DNA from: Corallococcus silvisoli
GTDB lineage: Bacteria > Myxococcota > Myxococcia > Myxococcales > Myxococcaceae
Reading direction: 5' to 3'
NCBI RefSeq assembly: GCF_009909145.1
Contig: NZ_JAAAPJ010000012.1
Span: 248,001 to 312,000, forward strand
Length of the DNA stretch: 64,000 nucleotides
The notes beneath the pieces are model-generated. The model saw only the letters and a program-made list of their open reading frames with translations, did no database searches and was not told where the DNA came from. The translations under genes and the position numbers were made by a program. Shown here piece by piece: positions 1 through 8,170 of this stretch (position 1 is its first letter; each line of letters starts with the position of its first letter).

Positions 1-294
1 CCGCGCGGCGCAGCCCCGGGCCATGTCCGCCATGCCCTCCAGCGCCCACGCGTGAAGTCGCTCCGACGCATAGGGGTAATCCGGGCGGATGGCCTGGTAG
101 ACGACGACCGGCAGGCCCAGGTGGTTGCCCAGCGCGATGGCGGCGTCCAGCGCGTGGTTCTCCTCCCAGCGGTGATTGACCATGCACCAGTAGAGAACGA
201 AGTCCCGCTGTCCTGGAGGGAAGGGGACGTCCTTCACCACCTGGATTCGAGCGGAGTCGACCGCGAGTTCGGACCACGAGATTCCTTCAGGCAT
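1..294 (-). CDS. Deoxyribodipyrimidine photolyase, N-terminal part (cut by window edge)
   Basis: The reverse strand reads from an ATG at 294 to the window edge as about 98 residues without a stop. The sequence (RDFVLYWCMVNHRWEENHAL, then a stretch on pairing LGLPVVVYQAIRPDYPYAS with ERLHAWALEGM) matches the N-terminal alpha/beta antenna domain of DNA photolyases, most like class II CPD photolyases. These use flavin and light to split pyrimidine dimers in DNA. The FAD-binding domain lies outside the window, so activity cannot be judged. It is transcribed divergently from the membrane protein at 390. Family placement is from sequence recognition only; a cryptochrome-like paralogue is possible. 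Confidence 0.75.
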   Translation of the reverse strand, partial: MPEGISWSELAVDSARIQVVKDVPFPPGQRDFVLYWCMVNHRWEENHALDAAIALGNHLGLPVVVYQAIRPDYPYASERLHAWALEGMADMARGCAAR

Positions 295-389
295 GGGCTC
301 GCGAGAATCTTTGACGCGCGGCGGAAAACCAACACCCGCCAACCGGTTGTGGTTTTCTGCCAAACGGCCGGACCCAAGGAGCCCTACGC

Positions 390-1649
390 GTGTCACACCG
401 TCGAACCTGGAACCTCCCTGTCACCGTCCTCGCTGTCGCGCTGATGTTGCCCGGCATGGCCTTCGCGCAGGCGGGAGGGACGGGCGTGTACCCGGCGCCC
501 CAGCCGCCGCCCGCGCCCGCGCCGCCGATGTACGCGGCGCCGCCGTCGCAAGAGGCTCCGCCGTCCCAGCCCGCGGCGCCGTCCGACGACGCCTACGGAC
601 GGCCCTCGTCGAGCCCGGAAGCGGATGGGTCCGCGCGGCCGACGGACCCCTTCGACACAGGCGCTCCCGCGAGCGACGCGCCCCGCCTGCCGCCGGAGCC
701 GGACCGCCTGCGCACCGAGCCGCAGGCCCCGCTGACCGAGCGGCCGTTGAGCGTGCACCAGGAGTCCACGTCCGACGCGGAGGCCGCGGCCGCCCGCATC
801 CGCCCGCCGCCGGAGAACAGCGGCATGTACCTGGACGGCCAGCGGCGTCGGGGGCCCTTCCTCTCCGGTCCCGGAAGCCTGCGGTTCGTGCTGCACCACA
901 CCGCGATGGGCGCGCTGGGCGGCTTCTTCACCCAGGCCTTCGCCAAGGACTTCAGCTTCGACCGCAGCTCGCGCGAGTCGATGCTCGCGGGCACCCTCAT
1001 CGGCGCGGGCCTGGGCTTTGGCGCGTCCGCGTGGTGGCAGTTCAACAACTGGGTGGACACGCCCATGGCGAACTTCAGCATCGCCAACTCGCTGGTGGGC
1101 GGCATGTTCTTCGCGGGCTTCATGGACCTGATCACGCAGGACCCGGGCGTGCTCACCTGGTCCGCCTTCCTGGGCGCGGAGCTGGGCGCGTGGCTGACGG
1201 CGGGCATTGGCGGCGGACAGCTTCCGCTCGCGGACGGACTGCTGGTGGCCTCCGGCGCGGGCTGGGCGGCGGCGTACAGCGCACTGCTGCTGGCCATCGT
1301 CCACTTCTCCGGCACGTCCATCTCCGGCAAGACGTGGAAGGACATGCTGCTCATCTCGCCGGGCGTGGGCGCGGGCGTGCTGGCGCTGGCGACCATGCGC
1401 TACAACCCGACGCCGTCCCAAATCCTGCGCGCGGACTTCTTCGGCGCGGGCGTGGGCGCGGCGGTGCTGCTCCTCTCCGGGGTGGTGCTGGGCGGCTTCA
1501 ACCAGTCCACGCCCTACGTGCTGTCCTTCCTGGGCTCCGCGGGCGCCATCACCACCGTGAGCCTGCTGTGGGAGGAGAGCGTGGACCGGTCCGCGCTGCG
1601 AAGCGGGCACTCCGCCAAGGACCGGCCCTACAAGAACGTCTGGTGGTAG
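390..1649 (+). CDS. Signal-peptide-bearing glycine-rich membrane protein of unknown function
   Basis: This is a 419-residue protein. A GTG start is preceded by AAGGAG at 375-380. A signal peptide (LPVTVLAVALMLPGMAFA) is followed by about 110 residues rich in Pro and Ala, then from about residue 165 by roughly eight glycine-rich hydrophobic segments such as LAGTLIGAGLGFGASAWW and FFGAGVGAAVLLLSGVVLGG. The layout suggests an envelope protein with a disordered periplasmic or surface N-terminal part and a membrane-embedded C-terminal part. I do not recognise the family and no catalytic motif is visible. It stands alone between the photolyase and the DUF1015 gene 67 bases downstream. Confidence 0.7.
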   Translation: MSHRRTWNLPVTVLAVALMLPGMAFAQAGGTGVYPAPQPPPAPAPPMYAAPPSQEAPPSQPAAPSDDAYGRPSSSPEADGSARPTDPFDTGAPASDAPRLPPEPDRLRTEPQAPLTERPLSVHQESTSDAEAAAARIRPPPENSGMYLDGQRRRGPFLSGPGSLRFVLHHTAMGALGGFFTQAFAKDFSFDRSSRESMLAGTLIGAGLGFGASAWWQFNNWVDTPMANFSIANSLVGGMFFAGFMDLITQDPGVLTWSAFLGAELGAWLTAGIGGGQLPLADGLLVASGAGWAAAYSALLLAIVHFSGTSISGKTWKDMLLISPGVGAGVLALATMRYNPTPSQILRADFFGAGVGAAVLLLSGVVLGGFNQSTPYVLSFLGSAGAITTVSLLWEESVDRSALRSGHSAKDRPYKNVWW

Positions 1650-1716
1650 ACGGCCTGGAGGACGGGCGAGCAGGCGTCCTGGCGCGCGGGGAGGGGCGGC
1701 ACCACCTTTCCCCGGT

Positions 1717-2862
1717 ATGGCGCGCGTCCTCCCGTTCTCGGCCCTCCTGGCCTCGCTGGACTCCTCCCTGGAGCCCGGTGACGGTCCTCCTCGCGGAAAC
1801 GCGGCCCCGCTGCCCACGCACGTGCGGCCCCTGCTGGAGGCCGCGAACCCGAGCGCGGAGCTGCGCCGCCTGCGCGACGCCGGTGGCCTGCTGAAGGATG
1901 CCCGTCCGGCGCTCTACGTCGTGGAGCTGCACGGGCCCGCGGGCCGGTTCTCCGGTCCCCCGGTGCGATACCTGCTGTGCGCGCTGACACCGGACGCGGT
2001 GCCGTCGCTGGAGCAGGACCCCTACCGGCCGCGCGCGTGGGAGGTGGAGCCCGCCGTCACCCTGGTGGCGGATGACCATGGCGCCCTGCGCGCGTTGCTG
2101 GCCGAGGCCGCCGAGCGCGGCATCTCCGTCTGGAAGGGGCAGTACGACGGCAGCCCGGTGTCGCTCCTGCGCATCGAACCCTCGCCGGTGTCCAAGCGGC
2201 TTCAGGCGGTGTTGGATCAAGCGCCCATGCGGCCCCTGGCGGCGCTGAGTGAGAAGGGCGCGTCCCTGGCGGCGGTGGTGCCGCTGTCCGAGCCGGGCCT
2301 GGAGCTGTGCCCCATCCACCGCGCGCTCAAGGGGGTGGAGACCTTCCAGGAGGACACGTTCCTCACGCTGGTGTCGGCCTATGCGCGCGTGATGGAGCTG
2401 GACGCGCCGCTCACCACGCCGCAGGGTCTGGCGGCCGCGCGGGAGCGGTTGGCCACGCTGGTGCCGGGTCAGCACGCGGTGCTGCTGGTGTTGCCGGGAG
2501 GGCGGGGCCGCATCCTGCGCTTCCGTCAGGGGTTGGATCTGGCGCACCTGAAGGGCGCGCCCCGGAACCCCACGCTGCGCAGCCTGGATCTGGCGCTGCT
2601 CAACGCGCTGGTGCTGCGCACGGTGCTGGGCATCCAGGAGCCGGAGTCCTCCGGACATCCGCAGGTGTATCCGGTGCATGGGCTGGAGGCGCTGGTGCGA
2701 GGGGTGGAGGCCGGCACGTTCCAGGCGGGCTTCGCGCTCAACCCGCCGCCCGTGTGGGAGGTGCGGGCGGTGATGGAGGCTCAGGCCACGCTGCCGCCGC
2801 GCACCCTGCGGGTGGAGCCGCGCGTGCCAGCGGGGTTGCTCTTCATGGATCCCGAAGTCTGA
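1717..2862 (+). CDS. DUF1015 family protein
   Basis: This 381-residue soluble protein resembles DUF1015, an uncharacterised family often found near serine biosynthesis genes. It shows the family's short motif CPIHRALKG in the middle and the closing pattern in which a run on substrate-like residues leads to PAGLLFMDPEV (family members end with a similar Pro-Thr-Gly-Leu segment). It is shorter than many members (about 400-430 residues), mainly at the N-terminus. No signal peptide or membrane segment is present. The next gene starts 7 bases after its stop, so the two are probably co-transcribed. Biochemical role is unknown. Confidence 0.7.
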   Translation: MARVLPFSALLASLDSSLEPGDGPPRGNAAPLPTHVRPLLEAANPSAELRRLRDAGGLLKDARPALYVVELHGPAGRFSGPPVRYLLCALTPDAVPSLEQDPYRPRAWEVEPAVTLVADDHGALRALLAEAAERGISVWKGQYDGSPVSLLRIEPSPVSKRLQAVLDQAPMRPLAALSEKGASLAAVVPLSEPGLELCPIHRALKGVETFQEDTFLTLVSAYARVMELDAPLTTPQGLAAARERLATLVPGQHAVLLVLPGGRGRILRFRQGLDLAHLKGAPRNPTLRSLDLALLNALVLRTVLGIQEPESSGHPQVYPVHGLEALVRGVEAGTFQAGFALNPPPVWEVRAVMEAQATLPPRTLRVEPRVPAGLLFMDPEV

Positions 2863-2869
2863 CGGCCAC

Positions 2870-3664
2870 GTGCGGGCGCTGACGGGAACCCCGGAGGACT
2901 GGCCCCGCCGGGTGCGGCTGCGGTTGGAGCCGGGGCCGGGGGAGACGCTCGACGCCATCTGCGGCGGTGAGGTGCAGGTGCTCCAGCGCCGGCTGGGCTA
3001 CCGCTTCACGTTGGATCCAGTGCTGCTGGCGCACTTCGCCGTGTTCGAGGCGGGCGCGCACCGGGGGCGGCTGCTCGACCTGGGCACGGGGTGCGGCATC
3101 ATCCCGCTGGTGCTGGCGCGGCGGTTCGGGCGCTCGGAGCTCACCGCGCTGGAGTTGCAGCCGGGGCTGTTCTCCCTGGCCGAGCGCAACGTGTACCTGA
3201 ACCGCAGCGAGGGCGCGGTGTCACTGGTGCAGGGCGACCTGCGGCAGGTGCCGGAGATGTTCCCCGCGAGCAGCTTCGGTCACGTGGTGTGCAATCCGCC
3301 CTACCGCGCGCGCACCGCGGGCCGCAGCAACCTGTCCCTGGAGAAGGCGCTCGCGCGGCATGAGATCGCCTGCGAGCTGCCGGACGTGGTGCGCGCCGCG
3401 GCCTACCTGCTGGTGCCCCGGGGAGGGCTGTGCATGGTGTACCCCGCGTCGCGGTTCAGCGAGCTGGTGTCGGTGCTGCGCACGCTCCAATTGGAGCCGC
3501 GCACGGTGCGCATGGTGCACCCGAGGATGGATCGGCCCGCGAAGCTGGTGCTGCTCCACGCGGTGAAGGGCGGCCGGCCGGACCTCACCGTGCTGCCGCC
3601 GCTCCTCGTCCACGCGGACGAGGACCCGGCCTTCAGCGACGAGGTGAACGCCATGGTCGGCTGA
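2870..3664 (+). CDS. SAM-dependent methyltransferase, TrmN6/YfiC-like
   Basis: The 264-residue protein has a class I SAM-binding fold: motif I LLDLGTGCGIIPLVLAR at about residues 66-82, an acidic residue at the end of strand 2 (ALELQ), and the amino-methyltransferase signature NPPY near residue 143. NPPY is typical of enzymes that methylate exocyclic adenine or guanine nitrogens, or glutamine. Overall order and length match the TrmN6 (tRNA1Val A37-N6) group, whose members start with a segment like GYRFTLDPVLLA before motif I. Start is GTG, 7 bases after the DUF1015 stop. It could instead modify rRNA or a protein; the substrate is inferred from family only. Confidence 0.8.
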   Translation: MRALTGTPEDWPRRVRLRLEPGPGETLDAICGGEVQVLQRRLGYRFTLDPVLLAHFAVFEAGAHRGRLLDLGTGCGIIPLVLARRFGRSELTALELQPGLFSLAERNVYLNRSEGAVSLVQGDLRQVPEMFPASSFGHVVCNPPYRARTAGRSNLSLEKALARHEIACELPDVVRAAAYLLVPRGGLCMVYPASRFSELVSVLRTLQLEPRTVRMVHPRMDRPAKLVLLHAVKGGRPDLTVLPPLLVHADEDPAFSDEVNAMVG

Positions 3665-3688
3665 GCGGCCGGGCGCCCCAGCTCCAAC

Positions 3689-3711
3689 TGTCTTGGGGAA
3701 AACAGGCATCT
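3689..3711. repeat. Intergenic repeat copy A (hairpin-forming)
   Basis: This 23-base segment between the methyltransferase and the beta-barrel gene matches 22 of 23 bases at 8123-8145. Here it can pair with the following TCTCCAGAC to make an imperfect stem. See the finding on the repeat pair. Confidence 0.6.
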
Positions 3712-3788
3712 CTCCAGACGGCCGGGCAGGGTAGAGTCCCCGCCCTGGGGCCTGGACCGGAGGCCCCGTCTCGCGAAGGCAGGGTGCG

Positions 3789-4769
3789 ATGCGCGTGGAC
3801 CTCCACTGCGCGGTGCGATGGCGAATCCAGGCCTGGAGCGGCTGGGTCGCGGCCGCGCTGGTTCTCTTCGGTGGCCGTGCCCTGGCGCAGACACAGGCCG
3901 ACCGGCTCTATGTGGGCTTCAGCCTCATGGGCGGCGGCGCGCTGGAGGCCGGCCGGACGCGCGTGGAAGAGCGGCGGCTGCTGGAGCTGCGGGTGCCCCT
4001 GCCTCCGCTCGTCCTGGGCGGCACCTACCTGTTGCCCTCGGTCGGCTACGAGACGCGGCGGATGGGCGCGAACGTGCCTCGGCCTGGAGGCGCGGGCGAG
4101 GATGAGGTGGATCGCCGGTTCCATCGCATCCAGCTGGGGCTCACGCTCGTGCGGCCCGTGGCGCCGCGCTGGATGCTCATCGCCGGGGTGCAGGGCAGCA
4201 CCCGCACGGACTTCGAGTCGTCCTTCGACCTCGCGCTCGACACGTCCTGGGTGACGTACGTGATGGCCAGCCATCAGTTGGGGGACACACCCGGCTTCGC
4301 GGTGTCGTTCGGGCTGGTCGCGCTGTGGCCCTTCGATGGCCTTCCCGTGATTCCCCTCGCGAACGTGACCTATCGCCGGGGCCCCTATGTCGTGGAGGTG
4401 GGCCTGCCCCGGCTCACGCTGCTGCGAAAGTTGGGGGACACGGTGGAGCTGGGGATCGTGGGCGCCCTCGACGTCCAGGTGCTCCGCACCCGGTTCGCGC
4501 CTGAAATGCAGGCGCTGGACGCGCACTACCTGCGCGAGCTGCAGGTCCGGGCGGGGCCCACCGTCAACGTCCACCTGGGCAGCGACCTCTGGCTGAGCTC
4601 CACGGTGGGCCTGTCGCTGATCAACGACTACGCGCTGCTCGACCGCCAGCGCGACAACCTGAACATCCCAGGGCTCAAGATGGGGCCCACGCCGTACGCT
4701 CGCATGATGCTGGGCTGGCGTCCTTCGCCGGCTCGGAAGAAAGCGCGGATGTCGCGCCCGGCCCCCTGA
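3789..4769 (+). CDS. Outer-membrane beta-barrel protein (DUF6268-like)
   Basis: This is a 326-residue exported protein. The N-terminus carries a signal peptide (AALVLFGGRALA, cleavage near residue 33). The rest alternates polar and aromatic/hydrophobic residues, as in transmembrane beta strands, for example VPLPPLVLGGTYLLPSVGYE and WLSSTVGLSLINDYALL. The pattern resembles DUF6268-type outer-membrane proteins, a group without assigned function. The tail ends in basic residues and lacks a C-terminal aromatic, so insertion as a standard BAM substrate is not certain. It is separated by 124 bases, holding repeat copy A, from the upstream methyltransferase, and is convergent with the large gene that ends at 4809. 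Confidence 0.65.
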   Translation: MRVDLHCAVRWRIQAWSGWVAAALVLFGGRALAQTQADRLYVGFSLMGGGALEAGRTRVEERRLLELRVPLPPLVLGGTYLLPSVGYETRRMGANVPRPGGAGEDEVDRRFHRIQLGLTLVRPVAPRWMLIAGVQGSTRTDFESSFDLALDTSWVTYVMASHQLGDTPGFAVSFGLVALWPFDGLPVIPLANVTYRRGPYVVEVGLPRLTLLRKLGDTVELGIVGALDVQVLRTRFAPEMQALDAHYLRELQVRAGPTVNVHLGSDLWLSSTVGLSLINDYALLDRQRDNLNIPGLKMGPTPYARMMLGWRPSPARKKARMSRPAP

Positions 4770-4808
4770 CTCCGGGGCCGGGAGGTGCCATTGCCGGAGG
4801 GCCGTGGC

Positions 4809-7800
4809 CTACTTGGTCGCCGGGGTGTCGTCCGCCAGGGGCTCCGGGCCCGCTTGCGTCCCCGTGGGGGCCGCCTCCACTCCCACGCGGTCCATGAACG
4901 ATGGCTGCATCTGGGACAGGTAGCGCTCCAGGTCCTCCCGAGCCGCGTCGGCGCGAGGGTCCGCCCGCCGCGCGTAGCACTCGGCCCTCGCCAGGAGCAG
5001 GGCGTGGTTCCAGGGCACGTGCGGCTCCAGGGGCGCGAGTCCATCCGCGCACAGCTCCGCGCCGCCCGCGGCGACCGCGATCTGGGCCCGGGTCAGCTCC
5101 CGCAGGCTGGTGGCAGCGCTGACGGCGAAGGGCTGCTCGAGTGCCGTGTAGAGCCGCCGCCCCAGCTCCGGTGAGCGCTGGGCCACCCGCAGCGCCATAT
5201 CCAGCGCCGCATCCGTCAGGGGCCGCACGGGCCAGGGATCCTCGCGCAGGGCCGTGAAGGCGCGCTCCAGGAGCGTCACCGCGCGCGCATCCTGTCCCTG
5301 CGACTCCAGCGACAGGGCCTCCAGCATGTCCGCGTCGACCGGGAGCCGGGCCCTCAGCGACTGCACGGCCGCGTGCGCGTCCGGATGCCTCGTCATCACC
5401 AGGGCGCGGGCCAGCGAGTACAGCTCGCGCGGACCCTGGGGCTGCCGCTTCATCTGTCGCCACAGGGTCAGCACCTGGGCGTCGTTGCCCGCGAGCGCCG
5501 CGGAGACGAAGGCCTTGTAGGGGAGGACGGGCTCGGGAATCTGTTCGAGCACGGTGGAGCCCAACCAGATCCTCAGCTCCTCCACGCGGGTCCAGTTCGG
5601 AGTCCCGCCCGCGAACTCCATGCGGTCCAGGTGGAGCCGACCTGCCACCCGGCGCAGGTCCGCCATGGAGAAGCCGGTGGCGCGGCCGACGTTGCGCGCG
5701 AAGGCGAACTCCATGGAGGACAGGTCGTCCGTGTTGATCATCTCCGAGCCGCCCTTCGCGACCGCCCGCCCGAACCCCGCGTTGCCGATGAAGTGCGCGA
5801 GCACTCCCTCGAGCTCGTCGGTCCGCCACACGGAGTAGAGGGCGCGGCGATAGGGCTCCTCGGTGATGCGTACGCGAAGCTTCGCCAGATCGTGCGGGAC
5901 CGGCTTCTCGGACGCGACGAGCAGCAGGTCGCCGCTGTGGGTCTGCCACGTCTCCACGGACGCGAACTCCGAGGAGAGGGTGGCGTAGGCGCTTTGGATG
6001 GTGAGGGCGTCGACCTCGTAGGCCTGGAGCCACTGGAGGAACAGTCCGCCCTCCGCGAGGCGCTGCTTGGCGGCCTGGTAGAACTCGCGGGTGAAGAGGC
6101 TGGAGATGCCAGCGCGGTAGGGGTTGGAGGGCTCGGAGAAGATGATGTCGTAGCGCTGGGGCGTGGTGAGGAGCACCTCGCGCGCGTCGCCGATGGAGGT
6201 GTGGACCTTGGGGTTGTCGAGGACGTTCTCGTTGACGGCGTGGCAGCGGCGAGCGACCTCGAGGATGGCGGGTTCGATCTCCACGACGTCGACGCGCGCC
6301 ATCGAAGGGATGCGGCCGAGCCAGCCCGCGGTGCTGCCGGTGCCCAGGCCGATGACGAGCGCGGCGCGGGGATCCGGATGGAGGAGCGCGCCGAGGAGGC
6401 CCGACATGATCTGCGTCGGCGCGTCGCCGATGGCGTTGCCGTCCACCTTGCCGTTGACGATGAAGTTGAGCCCGTTGTCATCCGCGAGCGCGACGCTGCT
6501 CTCCACACCCTCGTGCTCCCAGGCGATGTCCGCGCGGAAGGAGGACAGGAACCGGTCGATCTGCTGGATGTCAGGGTCGCGGAGGCCCGAGCGGCCCGCG
6601 CCGATACCGGAATGGCGCCAGGCGGCGGTGGGGCCCTGGGCGGTGAGCAGGAGGATGGCGAGGGAGGTGGCGAGGGCAGGGAGAATCAAGGCGCCGCGCT
6701 GTCGCTCGCGAAGGAAGGAGAGGACCGCGGCGGCAAGGCCGAGTGCCGCGAGCAGACCGGCGACGGCCTGCCACGTGACGGGCGCGGAGAGGAGGGGAAT
6801 CACGCCGAAGCCACCCGCGAGGGAGCCGACGATGGAGCCGCCCGTGTTCCACGCGTATACCTGCCCCACCTGGCGTCCTGCGTCCTGCCGCCCGCGACCG
6901 ATGAGCGCGAGCAGCAGGGGGAACTGCACGCCAGAGACGAACGCGGCGGGCAGCACGACGATGGACGTGATGAACGTCCATCCGAGCGCCATGCCGCTCA
7001 GCCCCAGGCCTCCCAGCGGGCGGAGGAGTGCGGCGAGGATGGCGAGCCTGTCGCCGAGGGCGAAGGGGACGGCCATGAGGACGGCTTCGGCGGCGCAGGT
7101 GAGCGCGAAGCCCTGGAGGGTGGCGGGGCGGTGGCGGAAGAAGACGGTGTAGGCGGTGCCGCCAAGGCCAATACCGAGGAGCGCGAGGGCGAGGATGAGG
7201 CCGAAGGTGAAGGTGGTGCCGCCGAGCAGAGGCCCGAGCATGCGGTACCAGACGAGCTCCATGAGGAGGAAGGCGAAGCCGACAACGGCGGCGGAGACGA
7301 GGACGAAGGCCTGGGGTGGGAGGCCTTGGGCGGTGCCGACGAGCGCCGTGGGCGGGGTGACGGAGGCCGAAGCAGAGGGCGTCGCGGCGGCCTCCGCCGG
7401 AGGCGAGGAGGCGGGGCTCGCCTCCATGGAGCGGCTGACGGAGCGCGCGGTGATGGCGACGAGGGCGTTGAGGAGGCAAGCACTCCAGAGGGTGGTGCGA
7501 TTGCCGAGCACTTCGAGGAGCAGGAACGTGGACGCGACGGCGCCCGTGACGGCGCCCAAGGTGTTGATGCCGTAGAGGAGCGCGAGGTCGCGGCGGTGAG
7601 GGTCCTCGTCGGAGAGGACGGCGCGGGCGGCGGCGGGGAGGGTGCCGCCCATGAGGATGGTGGGGACGGCGAGGACGAGCAGCGACAGCAGCAGGCGCAC
7701 GACGGTGCCGAGGCCCAGGCCCAGGACGGGTGTGCCCCCGAGCGCGATGTAGAGGAAGCGAACGGCCTCGACGAGGAAGGGGCTGAGGGCGGCGCTGGCG

Positions 7801-8042
7801 GCGATGAGCAGCTCGAGGTTGGCGTAGAAGTCGAGCGGACGCGGCTGTCGGTCCGCGCGAGCGCCGAGCAGCGCGCTTCCCAGCCCGAGGCCCGCCATGA
7901 AGATGGCGAGGACCGCGGCCGAGGCGGCGGTGGAGGCCCCGAAGATGAGGCGGAACTCTCGCAACCACACTGTCTGGTAGACCAGCGCGCAAAGCCCCGA
8001 ACCAAAGAGGAGGGGAGCCACCTTCGCGACACGTGCGTTCAT
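4809..8042 (-). CDS. Fused polytopic membrane / spermidine synthase-like / C-terminal repeat protein
   Basis: This is a 1077-residue fusion. Residues about 1-470 form a polytopic membrane region with repeated 12-TM-like hydrophobic blocks (starting LLFGSGLCALVYQTVWLREF). Residues about 540-690 hold a Rossmann methyltransferase-type fold of the polyamine synthase class: VIGLGTGSTAGWL binds the nucleotide, VVEIEPAILEVA follows strand 2, and SEPSNPYRAG is the usual active-site loop. The last 300 residues are helical, with TPR-like character, rich in Ala and Leu. Similar 'fused MFS/spermidine synthase' proteins are widespread in delta-proteobacteria and of unknown substrate. The canonical spermidine-synthase Asp for the amine is not evident (SEPSNP replaces the usual D-loop), so polyamine synthesis should not be assumed. 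Confidence 0.8.
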   Translation of the reverse strand: MNARVAKVAPLLFGSGLCALVYQTVWLREFRLIFGASTAASAAVLAIFMAGLGLGSALLGARADRQPRPLDFYANLELLIAASAALSPFLVEAVRFLYIALGGTPVLGLGLGTVVRLLLSLLVLAVPTILMGGTLPAAARAVLSDEDPHRRDLALLYGINTLGAVTGAVASTFLLLEVLGNRTTLWSACLLNALVAITARSVSRSMEASPASSPPAEAAATPSASASVTPPTALVGTAQGLPPQAFVLVSAAVVGFAFLLMELVWYRMLGPLLGGTTFTFGLILALALLGIGLGGTAYTVFFRHRPATLQGFALTCAAEAVLMAVPFALGDRLAILAALLRPLGGLGLSGMALGWTFITSIVVLPAAFVSGVQFPLLLALIGRGRQDAGRQVGQVYAWNTGGSIVGSLAGGFGVIPLLSAPVTWQAVAGLLAALGLAAAVLSFLRERQRGALILPALATSLAILLLTAQGPTAAWRHSGIGAGRSGLRDPDIQQIDRFLSSFRADIAWEHEGVESSVALADDNGLNFIVNGKVDGNAIGDAPTQIMSGLLGALLHPDPRAALVIGLGTGSTAGWLGRIPSMARVDVVEIEPAILEVARRCHAVNENVLDNPKVHTSIGDAREVLLTTPQRYDIIFSEPSNPYRAGISSLFTREFYQAAKQRLAEGGLFLQWLQAYEVDALTIQSAYATLSSEFASVETWQTHSGDLLLVASEKPVPHDLAKLRVRITEEPYRRALYSVWRTDELEGVLAHFIGNAGFGRAVAKGGSEMINTDDLSSMEFAFARNVGRATGFSMADLRRVAGRLHLDRMEFAGGTPNWTRVEELRIWLGSTVLEQIPEPVLPYKAFVSAALAGNDAQVLTLWRQMKRQPQGPRELYSLARALVMTRHPDAHAAVQSLRARLPVDADMLEALSLESQGQDARAVTLLERAFTALREDPWPVRPLTDAALDMALRVAQRSPELGRRLYTALEQPFAVSAATSLRELTRAQIAVAAGGAELCADGLAPLEPHVPWNHALLLARAECYARRADPRADAAREDLERYLSQMQPSFMDRVGVEAAPTGTQAGPEPLADDTPATK

Positions 8043-8122
8043 TACGGCCCTCGAGGAGCGCGCGCCCGTCCCGGTCGTGGCGGGTCACGTCTCCCTGTCG
8101 GGCCGCAGTATTCCGCGACAGG

Positions 8123-8145
8123 TGTCCTGGGGAAAACAGGCATCT
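8123..8145. repeat. Intergenic repeat copy B
   Basis: This copy differs at one base from 3689-3711. It includes the left arm and loop of the hairpin at 8126-8162. Confidence 0.6.
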
Positions 8146-8162
8146 GGCCCGTTTTCCCCAGG
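8126..8162 (-). terminator. 12-bp stem hairpin between two reverse-strand genes
   Basis: The arms at 8126-8137 and 8151-8162 are perfect inverted copies (CCTGGGGAAAAC and GTTTTCCCCAGG) with a 13-base loop. The hairpin lies just past the stop at 8171 and upstream of the gene starting at 8042, so it fits a 3'-end for the exporter operon. There is no T-run. Its left arm is part of a repeat that also occurs near 3689. Confidence 0.5.
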
Positions 8163-8170
8163 CCCTGCGT

